Below are positions 14,847-23,462 of a DNA stretch of 39,661 nucleotides, piece after piece. Where the stretch lies: positions 1-39,661 of the IMG/VR virus record IMGVR_UViG_3300018933_000009. One strand, 5' to 3'. The translations under genes were made by a program, and so were the position numbers. The notes under the pieces were generated by a model that saw only the letters and a list, made by a program, of their open reading frames with translations, had not been told where the DNA came from and made no database searches. The stretch comes from a virus. Each line of letters opens with the position of its first letter. Position 1 is the first letter of the stretch.

Positions 14847-15316
14847 CAGCGCCTGCCGATCTGCGAAGCGTGCGCCCGCCAGAAGATGGGGGTCATCTCG
14901 ATCGCGGGGCGGAGGAACGGTTGCGCGCGGGTGCCGGGGTGGTTGACCTTGGCGACCGGATGCGCGGCGCCCGGCCAGTACAGGGCCTTGCGGTTGCGGG
15001 GCACGATGACGTGCGGGGCGGTGCCGTACTCCACGGCCGCCGCATACGAGACGTTGGTGCCGATGACGTAGCCCACCGACCGGCCCGACCCCTCCGCCCG
15101 CGACACGATCGACGAACGCAGACGGCCCGTGTCGACCGGCGCCCGGCGGCGCGCCTCGTTCTGCACGTCGATGCGGGTCCGCTCGACCGCGCGCGCCACG
15201 TCGTCCGACATGCGGCCGAAGTACCGGCGCAGGCCCCGCTCGTACGCCCTCGTGTTGATCTGCGCGGACACCTGCGTCGTCATCCGCACCGGCACCCGAG
15301 CCCGAAAGCGCGCCAC
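14846..15316 (-). CDS. HK97 gp10-like head-tail joining protein
   Basis: The 156-aa product shows the family pattern: basic helix (ARAVERTRIDVQNEARRRAP), VDTGRLRSSI, then YVIGTNVSYAAAVEYGT and a C-terminal RAQPFLRPAIE. I chose GTG at 15316 (GAGGGGG ahead) over a TTG at 15331 inside the previous gene. The family joins head and tail during assembly. Confidence 0.88.
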   Translation of the reverse strand: MARFRARVPVRMTTQVSAQINTRAYERGLRRYFGRMSDDVARAVERTRIDVQNEARRRAPVDTGRLRSSIVSRAEGSGRSVGYVIGTNVSYAAAVEYGTAPHVIVPRNRKALYWPGAAHPVAKVNHPGTRAQPFLRPAIEMTPIFWRAHASQIGRR

Positions 15317-15317
15317 C

Positions 15318-15998
15318 TCACACCCCCTCAATCAACTGACGGTTCAGATACGAGACGAGCAAGGCGTCCACCTGCGTCGATCCGGTCGACGACGACGGGG
15401 CGACGGGCGTCGTCGGGGCGTCGTCGGCGGCGTCCTCGATGGCCACGTTGTTGCCCTCGTCGTCCACCTGGAGCGAAGAGTCCGCGGCGGCGTCCGCATC
15501 CGATGGCTGCGCCTTGGCCTGGAGTTCGGCCGCGAGAAGCGCGCACCCCTCCTGCACAAGCAGCGGCGGCGAGGCGTACCCGAAGGTGCCCACCACCTTC
15601 ACCTGCTCAGCGCCCCACCGTGCGAGCAGCCCGGACCATCCGCCGTTCCACGACTCGGCCCCGGCCACCAGGTCGTCGTAGCCGTCGACCGCGAGGTGCA
15701 CGGCGTCGACCTGCCCGAGGACGTCCGCCGAGGTGACCCGGTACGAGGCGGCCGGGATCGACGGCCCGTCGTCGGCCTCCAGGACCGGCATGACGCTGGT
15801 GACCGAACGGACGCGGCGCGGGAGGATGACCAGTCCCCCCGGCGCCACGTCCGCCACCACCACCAGCGACGTTGGCTCGAAGCACTGCTGGGTGTACCGC
15901 TCGATCGCCTCTTGGGCAGCAGCGATCCACGCGGCCACCATGGCGTCGTCGCCGGTGCACCCCGCCTCTCGTGCAGCCTCGATCGAGCAGTACGCCAT
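15318..15998 (-). CDS. Head-tail connector (gp6-like adaptor)
   Basis: The 226-aa protein has the helical adaptor start MAYCSIEAAREAGCTGDDA and AAWIAAAQEAIERYTQQCFEP, then a beta region and VGTFGYASPPLLVQEGCALLAAELQAKA, as in connector proteins that sit under the portal. The last 60 residues are acidic and alanine/threonine rich and look disordered. ATG at 15998. It follows two small capsid-region genes. Confidence 0.8.
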   Translation of the reverse strand: MAYCSIEAAREAGCTGDDAMVAAWIAAAQEAIERYTQQCFEPTSLVVVADVAPGGLVILPRRVRSVTSVMPVLEADDGPSIPAASYRVTSADVLGQVDAVHLAVDGYDDLVAGAESWNGGWSGLLARWGAEQVKVVGTFGYASPPLLVQEGCALLAAELQAKAQPSDADAAADSSLQVDDEGNNVAIEDAADDAPTTPVAPSSSTGSTQVDALLVSYLNRQLIEGV

Positions 15999-16001
15999 GG
16001 G

Positions 16002-16259
16002 TCAGCCCTTCTCCGCGTCCGTGGACGTGGCAGGCTGCTCGCCGTCCTCGTCGGCCGGCGCCGACCGCAGCTCGGCCAGCTGCTCGGCCGTGACGGTGTC
16101 GCCCTCGGCGACGATCTGCCGGGCGTAGCCACCCGGGTGGGTGTCGACGACGGGCCCGACCGGCGTCTGCCGGTCCTCACCGAGGGCGCGGAACGCGTCG
16201 GCCGGGGCTGGCGTCCCTTCCTTCCAGCCGTCGGCGGCGGTGAAGCGGCGCGCTGCCAT
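16002..16259 (-). CDS. Small capsid-region protein, 85 aa (paralogue of the next gene)
   Basis: It shares with the 95-aa product next door the layout MAAR, then GW-(K/E)-G-(T)-(A)P-D-FR, a short loop, GG, a V-(A/T)-(E/K)-G segment, a T, and a leucine-ending helix (TAEQLAELRS). This looks like a tandem duplication. The acidic tail is low complexity. The ATG at 16259 overlaps the upstream stop by one base. Between connector and capsid, it may be a head decoration or completion protein, but this is positional inference. Confidence 0.6.
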   Translation of the reverse strand: MAARRFTAADGWKEGTPAPADAFRALGEDRQTPVGPVVDTHPGGYARQIVAEGDTVTAEQLAELRSAPADEDGEQPATSTDAEKG

Positions 16260-16546
16260 CAGGCTTCACCGCCCTCGGACTGCTCCTCGGCGGGCGCGAG
16301 GCCGCGCAGGACGTCGGAGGTGATCGGCGATCCCTTGGTGACGACCTGCACCCACCGGCCGCCGCCGCGGGCGGAGGCCTGCGGCTCGCCGATGAACCGG
16401 CCGTCGTCGTCGATCTGCCGGAAGCGGTCCTCCGGGGCGGTCTGCCCCAGCTCCCAGCCCTCGCCGCCGCTGTACTCCTGCGGCCGGACCGCCTGCATCG
16501 GCGGCTGCTCGGGCGTCTCGTCGGTGCTCTTGCTGCGTGCTGCCAT
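16259..16546 (-). CDS. Small capsid-region protein, 95 aa (paralogue of the previous gene)
   Basis: The ATG at 16546 lies 45 bp after the capsid gene. The conserved core (GWELGQTAPEDRFRQIDDDG, GGRWVQVVTKGSPITSDVLRGL) aligns with the 85-aa neighbour. It is proline/acid rich at both ends. Function unknown; a head accessory protein is possible. Confidence 0.6.
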   Translation of the reverse strand: MAARSKSTDETPEQPPMQAVRPQEYSGGEGWELGQTAPEDRFRQIDDDGRFIGEPQASARGGGRWVQVVTKGSPITSDVLRGLAPAEEQSEGGEA

Positions 16547-16591
16547 GAGGTTGATCTCCCGTCTGCTCGTCGTGGTTGGGGGCGCCGGCCG

Positions 16592-17797
16592 TTACGGGGT
16601 CGGGTCGCCGAACGTGCCCTTCACGAAGGCGCGCGGGGTGTGCACTGCGACCTCCAGCCGCGCCTCGACGAGGAGCGTCAGGATGTTGCTGGTGAAGTTC
16701 GAGGCGTGGGAGTCGGTCATGAGGATCGTGATCCCCTGCCGCTCCCAGAGGGTGGCGCCCTCGCGGAACCCGCCGACGAGGAAGTTGTTCTGCGTCATGG
16801 CGGTGGTGGAGATGACGCGCATGCCCCAGATGCGGGCGGGCGCGACTTCCTGCACGTTGCTGACGACGCGGAAGCGGGCGGTGTCGTCCGTGTCCAGCTC
16901 GACGTTCTGCCAGTCGACCGGGTGGAGGATCACGCCGTCCGGGGTGCGCTCGGACAGTTCGACGAGCGTGCGCGCCTTGCGGAGGCGGATCAGGTTGGAG
17001 TCCGTCTCCTCGGCCGCGGCCGGGGAGTACACCTGCACGCCGGTCGCGGTCATGATGCCCTGGAGCTGGCTACCGCTGCCGTTGCCGTTCAGGACCTGCG
17101 CGTCGATCTTCTGCTCCAGGCCCGTGGTCAGTCGACCGCGGATGTACCCCATGAGCTGGCCGTCGTCGTCGGCGGCCTGCCGGGTGATGTTCAGCCAGTG
17201 AGCCACCGTCTTGGTGGTCGTCGACACCGTGTCGAACGTGATCGTCGACTCGGGCTTGACCGCGCCTTCCGCGACGACCGCCGCAGAGTTGGTGAACACC
17301 AGCTCGCGCACGTACTCGATGGCGCCGCCGCTGGTGGTCTGCCGGTCCAGCAGGTCAGCCACGCGGAACGTGCGCTCGGGCTCGCGCAGGACGCCCGGGA
17401 CGCGGGTGGTGGTCTCCGGGTAGGTGGTCGTGGTGACGAGCGCGCGGGTGTCGAGGTCGGACGCCTCGACGCGGACCTGCCCGGACAGCTTGGAGCGGAA
17501 CGCGGCGAGGCCATCGGCCTTGACGAACCGCTCGGCCATGTCGAGGACGGGCACGTGGCCGCCGCGCTGCTCGGGCTGCTCGCCCGGCCGCTCCTGCCGC
17601 TGCTGCGGCGTCTCGCCCTCCGGGGCCGGCGGGTTCACGGCGAGCAGCTGGCGGCGGGCCTCGGCGCGCGCGGCCTGCCGCTTCAGCTTCTCGGTGATGT
17701 CGGCGGCGCGGGCGAGGAGTTCGTCCTCGTCGCCGTCGAAGTCGGGGTCGGCGAGCTGCGCCTCGATCTCGGCGCGCTCTTCCAGCAGGGTCGGCAT
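16592..17797 (-). CDS. Major capsid protein, HK97 fold
   Basis: The 401-aa product begins with a charged coiled-coil delta/scaffold region (about 1-100, LLEERAEIEAQLADP onward, then Gln/Pro-rich), probably removed by the prophage protease. The HK97-fold body includes DTRALVTTTTYPETTTRVPGV, FTNSAAVVAEGAVKPEST, MTQNNFLVGGFREGATLWER and a basic C-terminus. The ATG at 17797 follows GAGGGGG. It assembles into the icosahedral head. Confidence 0.95.
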   Translation of the reverse strand: MPTLLEERAEIEAQLADPDFDGDEDELLARAADITEKLKRQAARAEARRQLLAVNPPAPEGETPQQRQERPGEQPEQRGGHVPVLDMAERFVKADGLAAFRSKLSGQVRVEASDLDTRALVTTTTYPETTTRVPGVLREPERTFRVADLLDRQTTSGGAIEYVRELVFTNSAAVVAEGAVKPESTITFDTVSTTTKTVAHWLNITRQAADDDGQLMGYIRGRLTTGLEQKIDAQVLNGNGSGSQLQGIMTATGVQVYSPAAAEETDSNLIRLRKARTLVELSERTPDGVILHPVDWQNVELDTDDTARFRVVSNVQEVAPARIWGMRVISTTAMTQNNFLVGGFREGATLWERQGITILMTDSHASNFTSNILTLLVEARLEVAVHTPRAFVKGTFGDPTP

Positions 17798-17964
17798 AGC
17801 AGCCCCCTCGGTCCGTGGACGGCTCGCAGCCGCCCAGTGGTCTGGGTGTCTGCGTCCGTCTGTCACGGCCGGTGGAACGCGCCCGGCATGCTCGCGGCTT
17901 TTACGTCCGGTGCGAGCGGCCCGGATGGAGGGAGAGTAGATCGATTCGGGGTGTGCGTGTGTGG

Positions 17965-17980
17965 GGGGTCTGCAATTCGC
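17965..17980 (-). promoter_or_regulatory. 16-bp repeated element, capsid-side copy (candidate late promoter)
   Basis: The 16 bases are identical to 23463-23478 and in the same orientation (minus-strand GCGAATTGCAGACCCC). It lies in the 198-bp gap between the 46-aa gene and the capsid gene (17798-17995), which holds no gene. A phage-specific promoter or activator site giving extra capsid mRNA is the simplest reading. Confidence 0.55.
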
Positions 17981-17995
17981 CTTGCCGACGGGCGC

Positions 17996-18136
17996 CTACC
18001 TGCGTCGTCGTCCGCCCCGCGTCCGGCGGGGCAGCGCGCGGTACGACCGGGCGCAGTGGGCCCACTGCCGCGCCCACGGCATCCGGTTGGCGAACGCCCA
18101 CCGCCACTGGGCGCGGCTCTTGAACCGGCCGGCCAT
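17996..18136 (-). CDS. 46-aa basic phage protein (FKSRAQWRWAF family)
   Basis: It starts at ATG 18136, overlapping the protease stop by one base, and ends before the repeated element. The product begins MAGRFKSRAQWRWAFANRMP and ends in an arginine-rich tail. From memory, short proteins with this FKS-AQ-RWAFA pattern are widespread next to phage head genes and have no known function. The strong positive charge suggests binding to DNA or to the acidic capsid scaffold. Confidence 0.75.
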   Translation of the reverse strand: MAGRFKSRAQWRWAFANRMPWARQWAHCARSYRALPRRTRGGRRRR

Positions 18137-18807
18137 CAGTGGCCGCCGCCCGCTGCGGCCAGACCGAGAAGCGCCGCGGCCCGCGCCCGGCGGATCTGCT
18201 TGCGCTTCTCCTCCTGCCGGTAGGCGATCTCGGAGTCACGGCCATGCTCGCGGTCGTACTGCGCCAGCCGCTCGGCGAGCGTAGGCTCACCGGTCTCGGT
18301 GTAAAGCGCCCCGAGCGCGCTGCGCACCGTCTTCAGCTTGCTGCCCGGTACAGCGGCCATGCGTGCCGTGATCTGGCTGACCTCCACCAGCTTGGCCGAC
18401 CGGATGTTGTCGAGGACGTCCCGCCGCTCCTCGTCAGTCATCTTGGCCAGCTTCTCCCACGCGGGCAGATCGGTGCGCACGAACCCGACGGACAGCTCCC
18501 GGGCGCTGCCGGACCGGGCCATGACGCGCGCGTCCCGCCCGGCGGTCGTGTCGTCATATCGGCCGTCGATGTGCAGGAGGTTGCTCTGTTCGTCGGCTCG
18601 GAAGGTGCCGATCGGGTCGTACGGACTGTGCATCCACAGGTAGGCGTAGCTGCCCTTGTCGATGCCCTTGCGGAAGACGCCGGGGTGGAAGGTGGTGCCG
18701 TAGCTGTCCTTCTTCCCGTACTGGCAGGCGACGCCTTCGAAGGTGCCGTCCTGGTCCTCATCGACGCGGAACTCGTGCGTCTCGAAGACGCGGAACTCCA
18801 GTTCCAT
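18136..18807 (-). CDS. Prohead protease, HK97 (U35) family
   Basis: The 223-aa product contains the family motifs: YLWMHSPYDPIG (catalytic H60) and ARELSVGF (nucleophile S106), plus a later acidic position expected within the VEVSQIT region. It removes the capsid delta domain and matures the head. ATG at 18807 overlaps the stop of the preceding small gene. The gene order portal, protease, capsid matches HK97-type phages. Confidence 0.93.
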   Translation of the reverse strand: MELEFRVFETHEFRVDEDQDGTFEGVACQYGKKDSYGTTFHPGVFRKGIDKGSYAYLWMHSPYDPIGTFRADEQSNLLHIDGRYDDTTAGRDARVMARSGSARELSVGFVRTDLPAWEKLAKMTDEERRDVLDNIRSAKLVEVSQITARMAAVPGSKLKTVRSALGALYTETGEPTLAERLAQYDREHGRDSEIAYRQEEKRKQIRRARAAALLGLAAAGGGH

Positions 18808-19001
18808 CAGCTCTTCCTCCTCGTCCTACAGCGGCGGTTGCCGCAGTCGATCAGGCTCGGGTCCGCGTACTGGTCGGTGAAGCTGGCCGGGGGTGGTGAG
18901 ACGGGCATGCCCAGCTCTCGTTCGAGCCGCGATGTGGTGGCGTAGGCGGCTCGGTCGTGTGTCTCGCAGCGGCCCGCGATGGCCGCGAGTAGGCGCTTCA
19001 C
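18807..19001 (-). CDS. Hypothetical protein, 64 aa
   Basis: GTG at 19001 overlaps the previous stop by 4 bp and its own stop overlaps the protease start by 1 bp, which argues that it is translated. The product begins VKRLLAAIAGRCETHDRAAY and carries four cysteines in all, including a C-terminal DCGNRRCRTRRKS. A small zinc-binding or DNA-binding role is possible; no family known. Confidence 0.65.
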   Translation of the reverse strand: MKRLLAAIAGRCETHDRAAYATTSRLERELGMPVSPPPASFTDQYADPSLIDCGNRRCRTRRKS

Positions 19002-19321
19002 CGCGTTGGCCTGTGCTCGGCGTAGGCCTCGGCGACCGCGTCCATCAGCTGGTGGTGCAGGGGGCACAGCTTGGGCGCGTACCGGTAGGTGGCCTTCCCG
19101 TTGTGCACCAGGTCGAGGACGTACACGAACCGGCCGCCCTGGAAGGACAGTTGCGCGGGCGGTTCCCCGTTCGTCAGCAGCACGGCCGCGCGGGTGCCGT
19201 CGTAAGGGCCGCGGCGCACCTCGTGCAGCGGCACGCCCGGCGGCCGGTACGCCCCGTTGTACTGCTCGGGCCCCGCGGCCTGGAGGACGCACGGCATCTC
19301 GCCGCTCATCAGCGTGAGCAT
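18998..19321 (-). CDS. Hypothetical protein, 107 aa, between portal and protease
   Basis: ATG at 19321, three bases from the portal stop, is preceded by GAGGAGT. The product looks globular: a beta-rich middle (LHEVRRGPYDGTRAAVLLTNGE, GRFVYVLDLVHNGKATYRYAPK) and a short histidine-containing end (LCPLHHQLMDAVAEAYAEH). Function unknown. It belongs to the head operon and may be a head accessory protein. Confidence 0.65.
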   Translation of the reverse strand: MLTLMSGEMPCVLQAAGPEQYNGAYRPPGVPLHEVRRGPYDGTRAAVLLTNGEPPAQLSFQGGRFVYVLDLVHNGKATYRYAPKLCPLHHQLMDAVAEAYAEHRPTR

Positions 19322-19323
19322 GG

Positions 19324-21642
19324 TCAGGACTCCTCGAACTGGAAGGTGAGTGCGCACCGGCACTGGATGGACTGGTTGGCGGGGGCAGCGGGATCGCACG
19401 GCCAGCGGGACTCCGTGAGGGGGAACCGCTTGTTCATCGCCACGCTGGAGCCGCGCGCGGCCCGGTGCGTCGGCCGGGTGCGGGTGTCGTCCGTGCTGAG
19501 CCACGTCTTCCGTGTCGCGCCGGCGTCCAGCGCCGCCATGTGCGACGCCGCGTTGTACGCGCCGACCGTCTCCGTCCGGGCGATCATCGTCGCCCGGTAG
19601 CCAGACAGGTTCGTGAACACGGTCTGGATCCGCTCCCGCAGCTCCGGGATGGACTCGCCCTCGGCGACGCCGTGCGCGAGGAGCTGCGCCCGCAGCACCT
19701 GCTCCGTGGTGGCGGTCACCTGCCCGGACAGCTCGTCGACCCGGTCGTCCAGCGCGGCAGCCACCGCGGGCTCGTCGAGGTCGAAGCTGCCGGTGATGCT
19801 GGTGCCGCCGCGGCGCCATGCCCGCTCGACAAACGGCCGCAGCAGCTGCGCCGTGCGCCGCCGCCAGTACTTGCCATCGAACAGGTCACGGAGTGATATG
19901 CGCTCCTCCCACCCGTCCGGGCCCGCCGCGACGTCCATGTCCGTCATGCGGGCGGCCGGCACAACGTCGGGGTCCGGTGGGGCGAGGGCGAGGGTCTGCT
20001 CGCGGGCGAGGGCGCAGGCCTGCGCGCGGGTCTCCTCCAGCCACGCGGCCGAGCGCTCGGGCTTCTTCATCAGCCGGTCGAAGTCGCGCAGCACGCGCTC
20101 CCGCTGCTCCTTCGCGAGGGCTTGTACCGCGCGGCGGCCGGCGCCCTCCAGCTCGTCGTAGGCGGCGTTGATCTCGTCGATCGACGGCGACGACGGGGCG
20201 TCGTCCGCGCGCGTCAGCTCGGCGCGACGGGGCGTCGGTAGGGCGTCTGCCTGCGTCAACGCGGCGACGACGGCGGGCACGGCCTCGGCAACGGCCTGCC
20301 GCACGATCGCGTGCAGGTCCGGGCTGGGCGCGGCCGGGATGCGGGAGAAGTCCGCGTCCCACGACCGGGCCTCGTCACCGCTGGGGGCGCCCTGCACGGG
20401 GGCGAACTGCGCCCTGTACGGAGTGAGCGTGCGCTCGCCGATTCCGCCCGGCAGCGGGTCCCACCCGACCGCTGCGCGCGCCTCGTCGATCATCGCGATG
20501 TCCGCGTACACCAGGGCGCGCAGCCGGTTCGCCACCGAGTCCTGCGCCTCTTGCAGCGCCTCGACCCCCGACAGGTCGAACTCGGCCTCCTCGCCCTCGC
20601 TGGGCAGCAGCACGCGGTCGATTTCGGACGCGATGATCTCCAGCGCCGGGACGATCGTGTCCGACCACAGCGCGGTCTTGGACGCCGACCGGTTCTCGTA
20701 CGTCACCCCGCCCATCAGCAGGTCACGCGGCACACCGAACGCGAGCATGACCTCCTCGGCGGACTGCACGCGGGTCTCCAGGTAGGAAACCTCCTCGGCA
20801 GTCAGGCCGAGCCGCACGTACTCGATGCCCTTGCCGGGCGAGCCGGGAGGGCTGGCCACGAGCAGATGCCGGCGCGCGTTGGCCGGGCCCTCCACCGTCG
20901 ACCGGAACGACGCCTTGGCCTTGACGAACTCCTCAGGGGACATATCGCCGAGGTAGACCACACCGCCGGGCTGCGCCCCGTTTTCCAGCCCGGAGCGCTG
21001 CCACTCCCGCGCGAACGCGTCGACATCGACCGCGTGCCGCGCGGCCTTCCACGGGGCGACGGACAGCATCGGGTCGAACGGGTGCGGGAAGCGGAACCAC
21101 AGCATTTCGTCCGGCAGGACCGGCACCCGCACACCGTCAGCCCGGTTGATGACGAAGCCGATCACGTCCGCTGGCCGAGGGTCGGTGGCCTCACGGCGGG
21201 CGACGTACACCTCGACAGGGTCGAACACCGGGTAGATGGCCTGCACGTCCGCGCTGGGGTCGAGGGAGTCACCGCGGTCGCAGAACGCGAACGCCTTCCC
21301 GGCCAACTGGAGCTGCTGGAGCCACACGGACTTCAGCGTCCGGGCTGAAGACAGCTGCGGGTTCGGCCGCTTGTTCAGCAGCTGCGCCACGGGGTGCTGC
21401 TCGATGACCGAGCCGTCCGGCCGGCGCACGGCGAGGTTCACGCTGGAGCCGTTGTCGGCGATCTGCGCGACGCACCGGTAGGCGACGGCGGAGTGCGTCC
21501 AGCCACGGGACTCGGCATCGAGTTCCAGGGTCATGCTGCGGGCGTAGTCGGCGGACGCGAAGGAGACAGGCCGCTGCTCGCGCACGGCATCGAGCGCCGA
21601 CCTCTTCGTCAGTCCCGCCCATGCGTCTGCAAGGCGTCCCAT
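19324..21642 (-). CDS. Portal protein fused to a MuF-type minor head protein
   Basis: The first ~440 residues are an HK97-type portal (AVAYRCVAQIADNGSSVNLAV, KPNPQLSS-like RPNPQLSSARTL, MLWFRFPHPFDPM, EEVMLAFGVPRDLLMGG). An acidic/alanine linker follows, then a MuF-like domain from ~510 to 772 with TWLSTDDTRTRPTHR at ~713-727 and the closing CRC motif at 761-763. The ATG at 21642 follows GGAGACGACGCAG. The portal ring is the DNA entry point; MuF-like domains act in head assembly or are ejected. In most phages these are two genes. Confidence 0.9.
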   Translation of the reverse strand: MGRLADAWAGLTKRSALDAVREQRPVSFASADYARSMTLELDAESRGWTHSAVAYRCVAQIADNGSSVNLAVRRPDGSVIEQHPVAQLLNKRPNPQLSSARTLKSVWLQQLQLAGKAFAFCDRGDSLDPSADVQAIYPVFDPVEVYVARREATDPRPADVIGFVINRADGVRVPVLPDEMLWFRFPHPFDPMLSVAPWKAARHAVDVDAFAREWQRSGLENGAQPGGVVYLGDMSPEEFVKAKASFRSTVEGPANARRHLLVASPPGSPGKGIEYVRLGLTAEEVSYLETRVQSAEEVMLAFGVPRDLLMGGVTYENRSASKTALWSDTIVPALEIIASEIDRVLLPSEGEEAEFDLSGVEALQEAQDSVANRLRALVYADIAMIDEARAAVGWDPLPGGIGERTLTPYRAQFAPVQGAPSGDEARSWDADFSRIPAAPSPDLHAIVRQAVAEAVPAVVAALTQADALPTPRRAELTRADDAPSSPSIDEINAAYDELEGAGRRAVQALAKEQRERVLRDFDRLMKKPERSAAWLEETRAQACALAREQTLALAPPDPDVVPAARMTDMDVAAGPDGWEERISLRDLFDGKYWRRRTAQLLRPFVERAWRRGGTSITGSFDLDEPAVAAALDDRVDELSGQVTATTEQVLRAQLLAHGVAEGESIPELRERIQTVFTNLSGYRATMIARTETVGAYNAASHMAALDAGATRKTWLSTDDTRTRPTHRAARGSSVAMNKRFPLTESRWPCDPAAPANQSIQCRCALTFQFEES

Positions 21643-21654
21643 CTGCGTCGTCTC

Positions 21655-22998
21655 CTATCCAGCCATGTTGCCCGCAGGGGCGAGCATGAGATCGGTGAGG
21701 GCCCACACGTACGCGTCGAGTCGGTCGGGTGAGGCGTCGCCCGGGACCCACGTGGTCAGCTGCTCCTCCAGCTCGGGCAGTGAGCCGACGATGTGCGCCG
21801 AGCCCTGCTCGGTGAGCGCGGCCACCGGCTCGGCCCGCGTGACCTTGCCGCGCGACGCCGTGACGGTGCGGTAGTTCACGGTCGGGTCGATCTGCCGCAC
21901 GACGGTGCCGATCCACTCGCCGCCGTTGTTGACCTCGGCCACGATCGCGTCAGCCCGGTGCTCGTGGTACGCGCGGATCGCCCGCCGCGCGGCCTCCACC
22001 GGGGGCATCCGGCCGGACAGGTCATCGAGGGCGTACCCGTGCTGCCGAGCGAACCCGTTGCGGTCCGGGATGTACTGCTGGCCGAGCCCGGCCACGATGA
22101 TGCCCATCTCGTCGGACTCGTCGTGTGAGGTGGCTGCGGGGTCGAGGGCGACGACGATGCGGGCGAGCGGGGGCGCGGCGCCGACCCGGGCGGTGTCGAG
22201 CCCGCCGCGGGACCACAGGGCGCCCTCGATGTCTTCCAGCAGGATGCCGTCCAGCTCCTGCGCGGCGATCCGGGTCCCGGCGTACTTCCGCATGAGGTGG
22301 TCGCGCTGGGCCTGGGGCAGGTGGATCGCGTCCCGGGTCCGGCCCCGGGTGACCGTGACGTCCGTCCGCTTGGTGAGCGCGATCAGCTCGGTGCGCGGCT
22401 TGGGCGTGGTCGACGCGATGTAGTGCGGGTTCGGGCCGATACGGAGGCCCATCTCGCTGTGGGTGATGGCCTCGCCGAGTCGGCGCTGCGCGGCCACCTC
22501 CTCCATCCACACGAGGCAGCGGTTACCGCCGGCGCGCAGGCGCTCGACGTCGTCGGGGGTGTGTGCGCCGAACAGCTTGGCCTCGGCCCCGTTGGGCCAG
22601 CGCGCGAAGGTGCCGCCGGCCGTGGTGCGCAGCACTACGCGCGGGTCGTGCGCGCGAAGCCCGCTCGGGCCGTTGACGCAGGCCTCGACGGCGTCTCCCT
22701 GGGTGGGGGCGATGATGGCCATGCGGTGGCCGCCGCGCAGCCGCGGGTCGCACGGGGGCCCGTTGACGTGCTCGACCATGTACCGCGCGCACCCGTCCGT
22801 CTTGCCGGTGCCACGGCCGCCGAGCTGGAGCCACCATCCCAGCGTCTCGATCTGCGACGGAGGCACCTGCCACGGGTACGGCTTCCACTTCCCCCATCGC
22901 TTCTGCCACAGCCGGTCGGCCAACTCCTGCTCCAGCAGCTCCAGCTCGGCCGGGGATAGTCCGGCGAGACGCGCGTCAAGGTCGACGGGGCCGGTCAT
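21655..22998 (-). CDS. Terminase large subunit
   Basis: The 447-aa motor/nuclease has Walker A GGRGTGKTD (60-68), a Walker B-like CLVWMEE (161-167) and a nuclease domain starting VVALDPAATSHDESDEMGI with further acidic residues in ADAIVAEVNNGGEW and SPDRLDAYVWALTDL. It packages DNA through the portal. The ATG at 22998 overlaps the small-subunit stop by 4 bp; the longer upstream frame is a shadow of that gene. Confidence 0.95.
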   Translation of the reverse strand: MTGPVDLDARLAGLSPAELELLEQELADRLWQKRWGKWKPYPWQVPPSQIETLGWWLQLGGRGTGKTDGCARYMVEHVNGPPCDPRLRGGHRMAIIAPTQGDAVEACVNGPSGLRAHDPRVVLRTTAGGTFARWPNGAEAKLFGAHTPDDVERLRAGGNRCLVWMEEVAAQRRLGEAITHSEMGLRIGPNPHYIASTTPKPRTELIALTKRTDVTVTRGRTRDAIHLPQAQRDHLMRKYAGTRIAAQELDGILLEDIEGALWSRGGLDTARVGAAPPLARIVVALDPAATSHDESDEMGIIVAGLGQQYIPDRNGFARQHGYALDDLSGRMPPVEAARRAIRAYHEHRADAIVAEVNNGGEWIGTVVRQIDPTVNYRTVTASRGKVTRAEPVAALTEQGSAHIVGSLPELEEQLTTWVPGDASPDRLDAYVWALTDLMLAPAGNMAG

Positions 22999-23414
22999 GC
23001 GTCGTCCAGTGCGGCCAGCTCGTCGGCGATGTTCTTGATGCGGTCGCGCATCTCGTCGGTGACAGTCACGTTCGCCTTCACCGGGGCGTACAGGCCGAGC
23101 AACTTGGCCTGGTGGTCGAACAGCTTGACGAGTGCCTCGCTCGCCCGGACATCGCCCTTCATCACCTTGGGCATGAGGCTGTCGATGGCGATACTCAGGT
23201 TGGCCAGCTGCTCGCCGAGGTACTCCCCGTGCGCCTCGGCGGCCTGCGCGGCGAGGTCGGCCACGCCCCTCTTCCACGCCTTGTAGACGTTCTTGACGTC
23301 GCAGTCGAGGCGTTCGGCGATCTGCCGGAAGTGCAGCCGCTCTTGGGTGCGCAGGCGTACGACCTCGTGCTGTCGCACGAGGCCGAGATCGTGGTTCGCG
23401 TTCCGCCGCGGCAC
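22995..23414 (-). CDS. Terminase small subunit
   Basis: The 139-aa product has an N-terminal HTH (about residues 15-50, LRTQERLHFRQIAERLDCDV) and a helical body with EALVKLFDHQAKLLGLYAPVK, typical of small terminases that recognise the packaging site. It starts with GTG at 23414 behind GGGAGGTG. It is the first gene after the candidate late promoter element and a terminator. Confidence 0.88.
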   Translation of the reverse strand: MPRRNANHDLGLVRQHEVVRLRTQERLHFRQIAERLDCDVKNVYKAWKRGVADLAAQAAEAHGEYLGEQLANLSIAIDSLMPKVMKGDVRASEALVKLFDHQAKLLGLYAPVKANVTVTDEMRDRIKNIADELAALDDA

Positions 23415-23462
23415 TGCACCTCCCTGATGGGAAGGTACGGAAAATCGGGCGGCCAGGATCTT

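Noticed and set aside
14846-15331. TTG start for the gp10-like protein
   Set aside because: It lies within the connector gene; the GTG at 15316 has GAGGGGG at proper spacing and gives a usual N-terminus.
17901-18290. 129-aa leftward frame across the capsid-protease gap
   Set aside because: It overlaps the protease end and the 46-aa gene in another frame, has no ribosome site, and would cover the repeated element; the 46-aa frame fits a known small family better.
20311-21348. Long rightward open frame opposite the portal gene
   Set aside because: It mirrors the third-base GC bias of the portal gene on the other strand. It has arginine/histidine-rich, family-less sequence, as do the long rightward frames at 5907-7283, 8921-10363, 10014-11660, 10898-12595 and 11679-13442.
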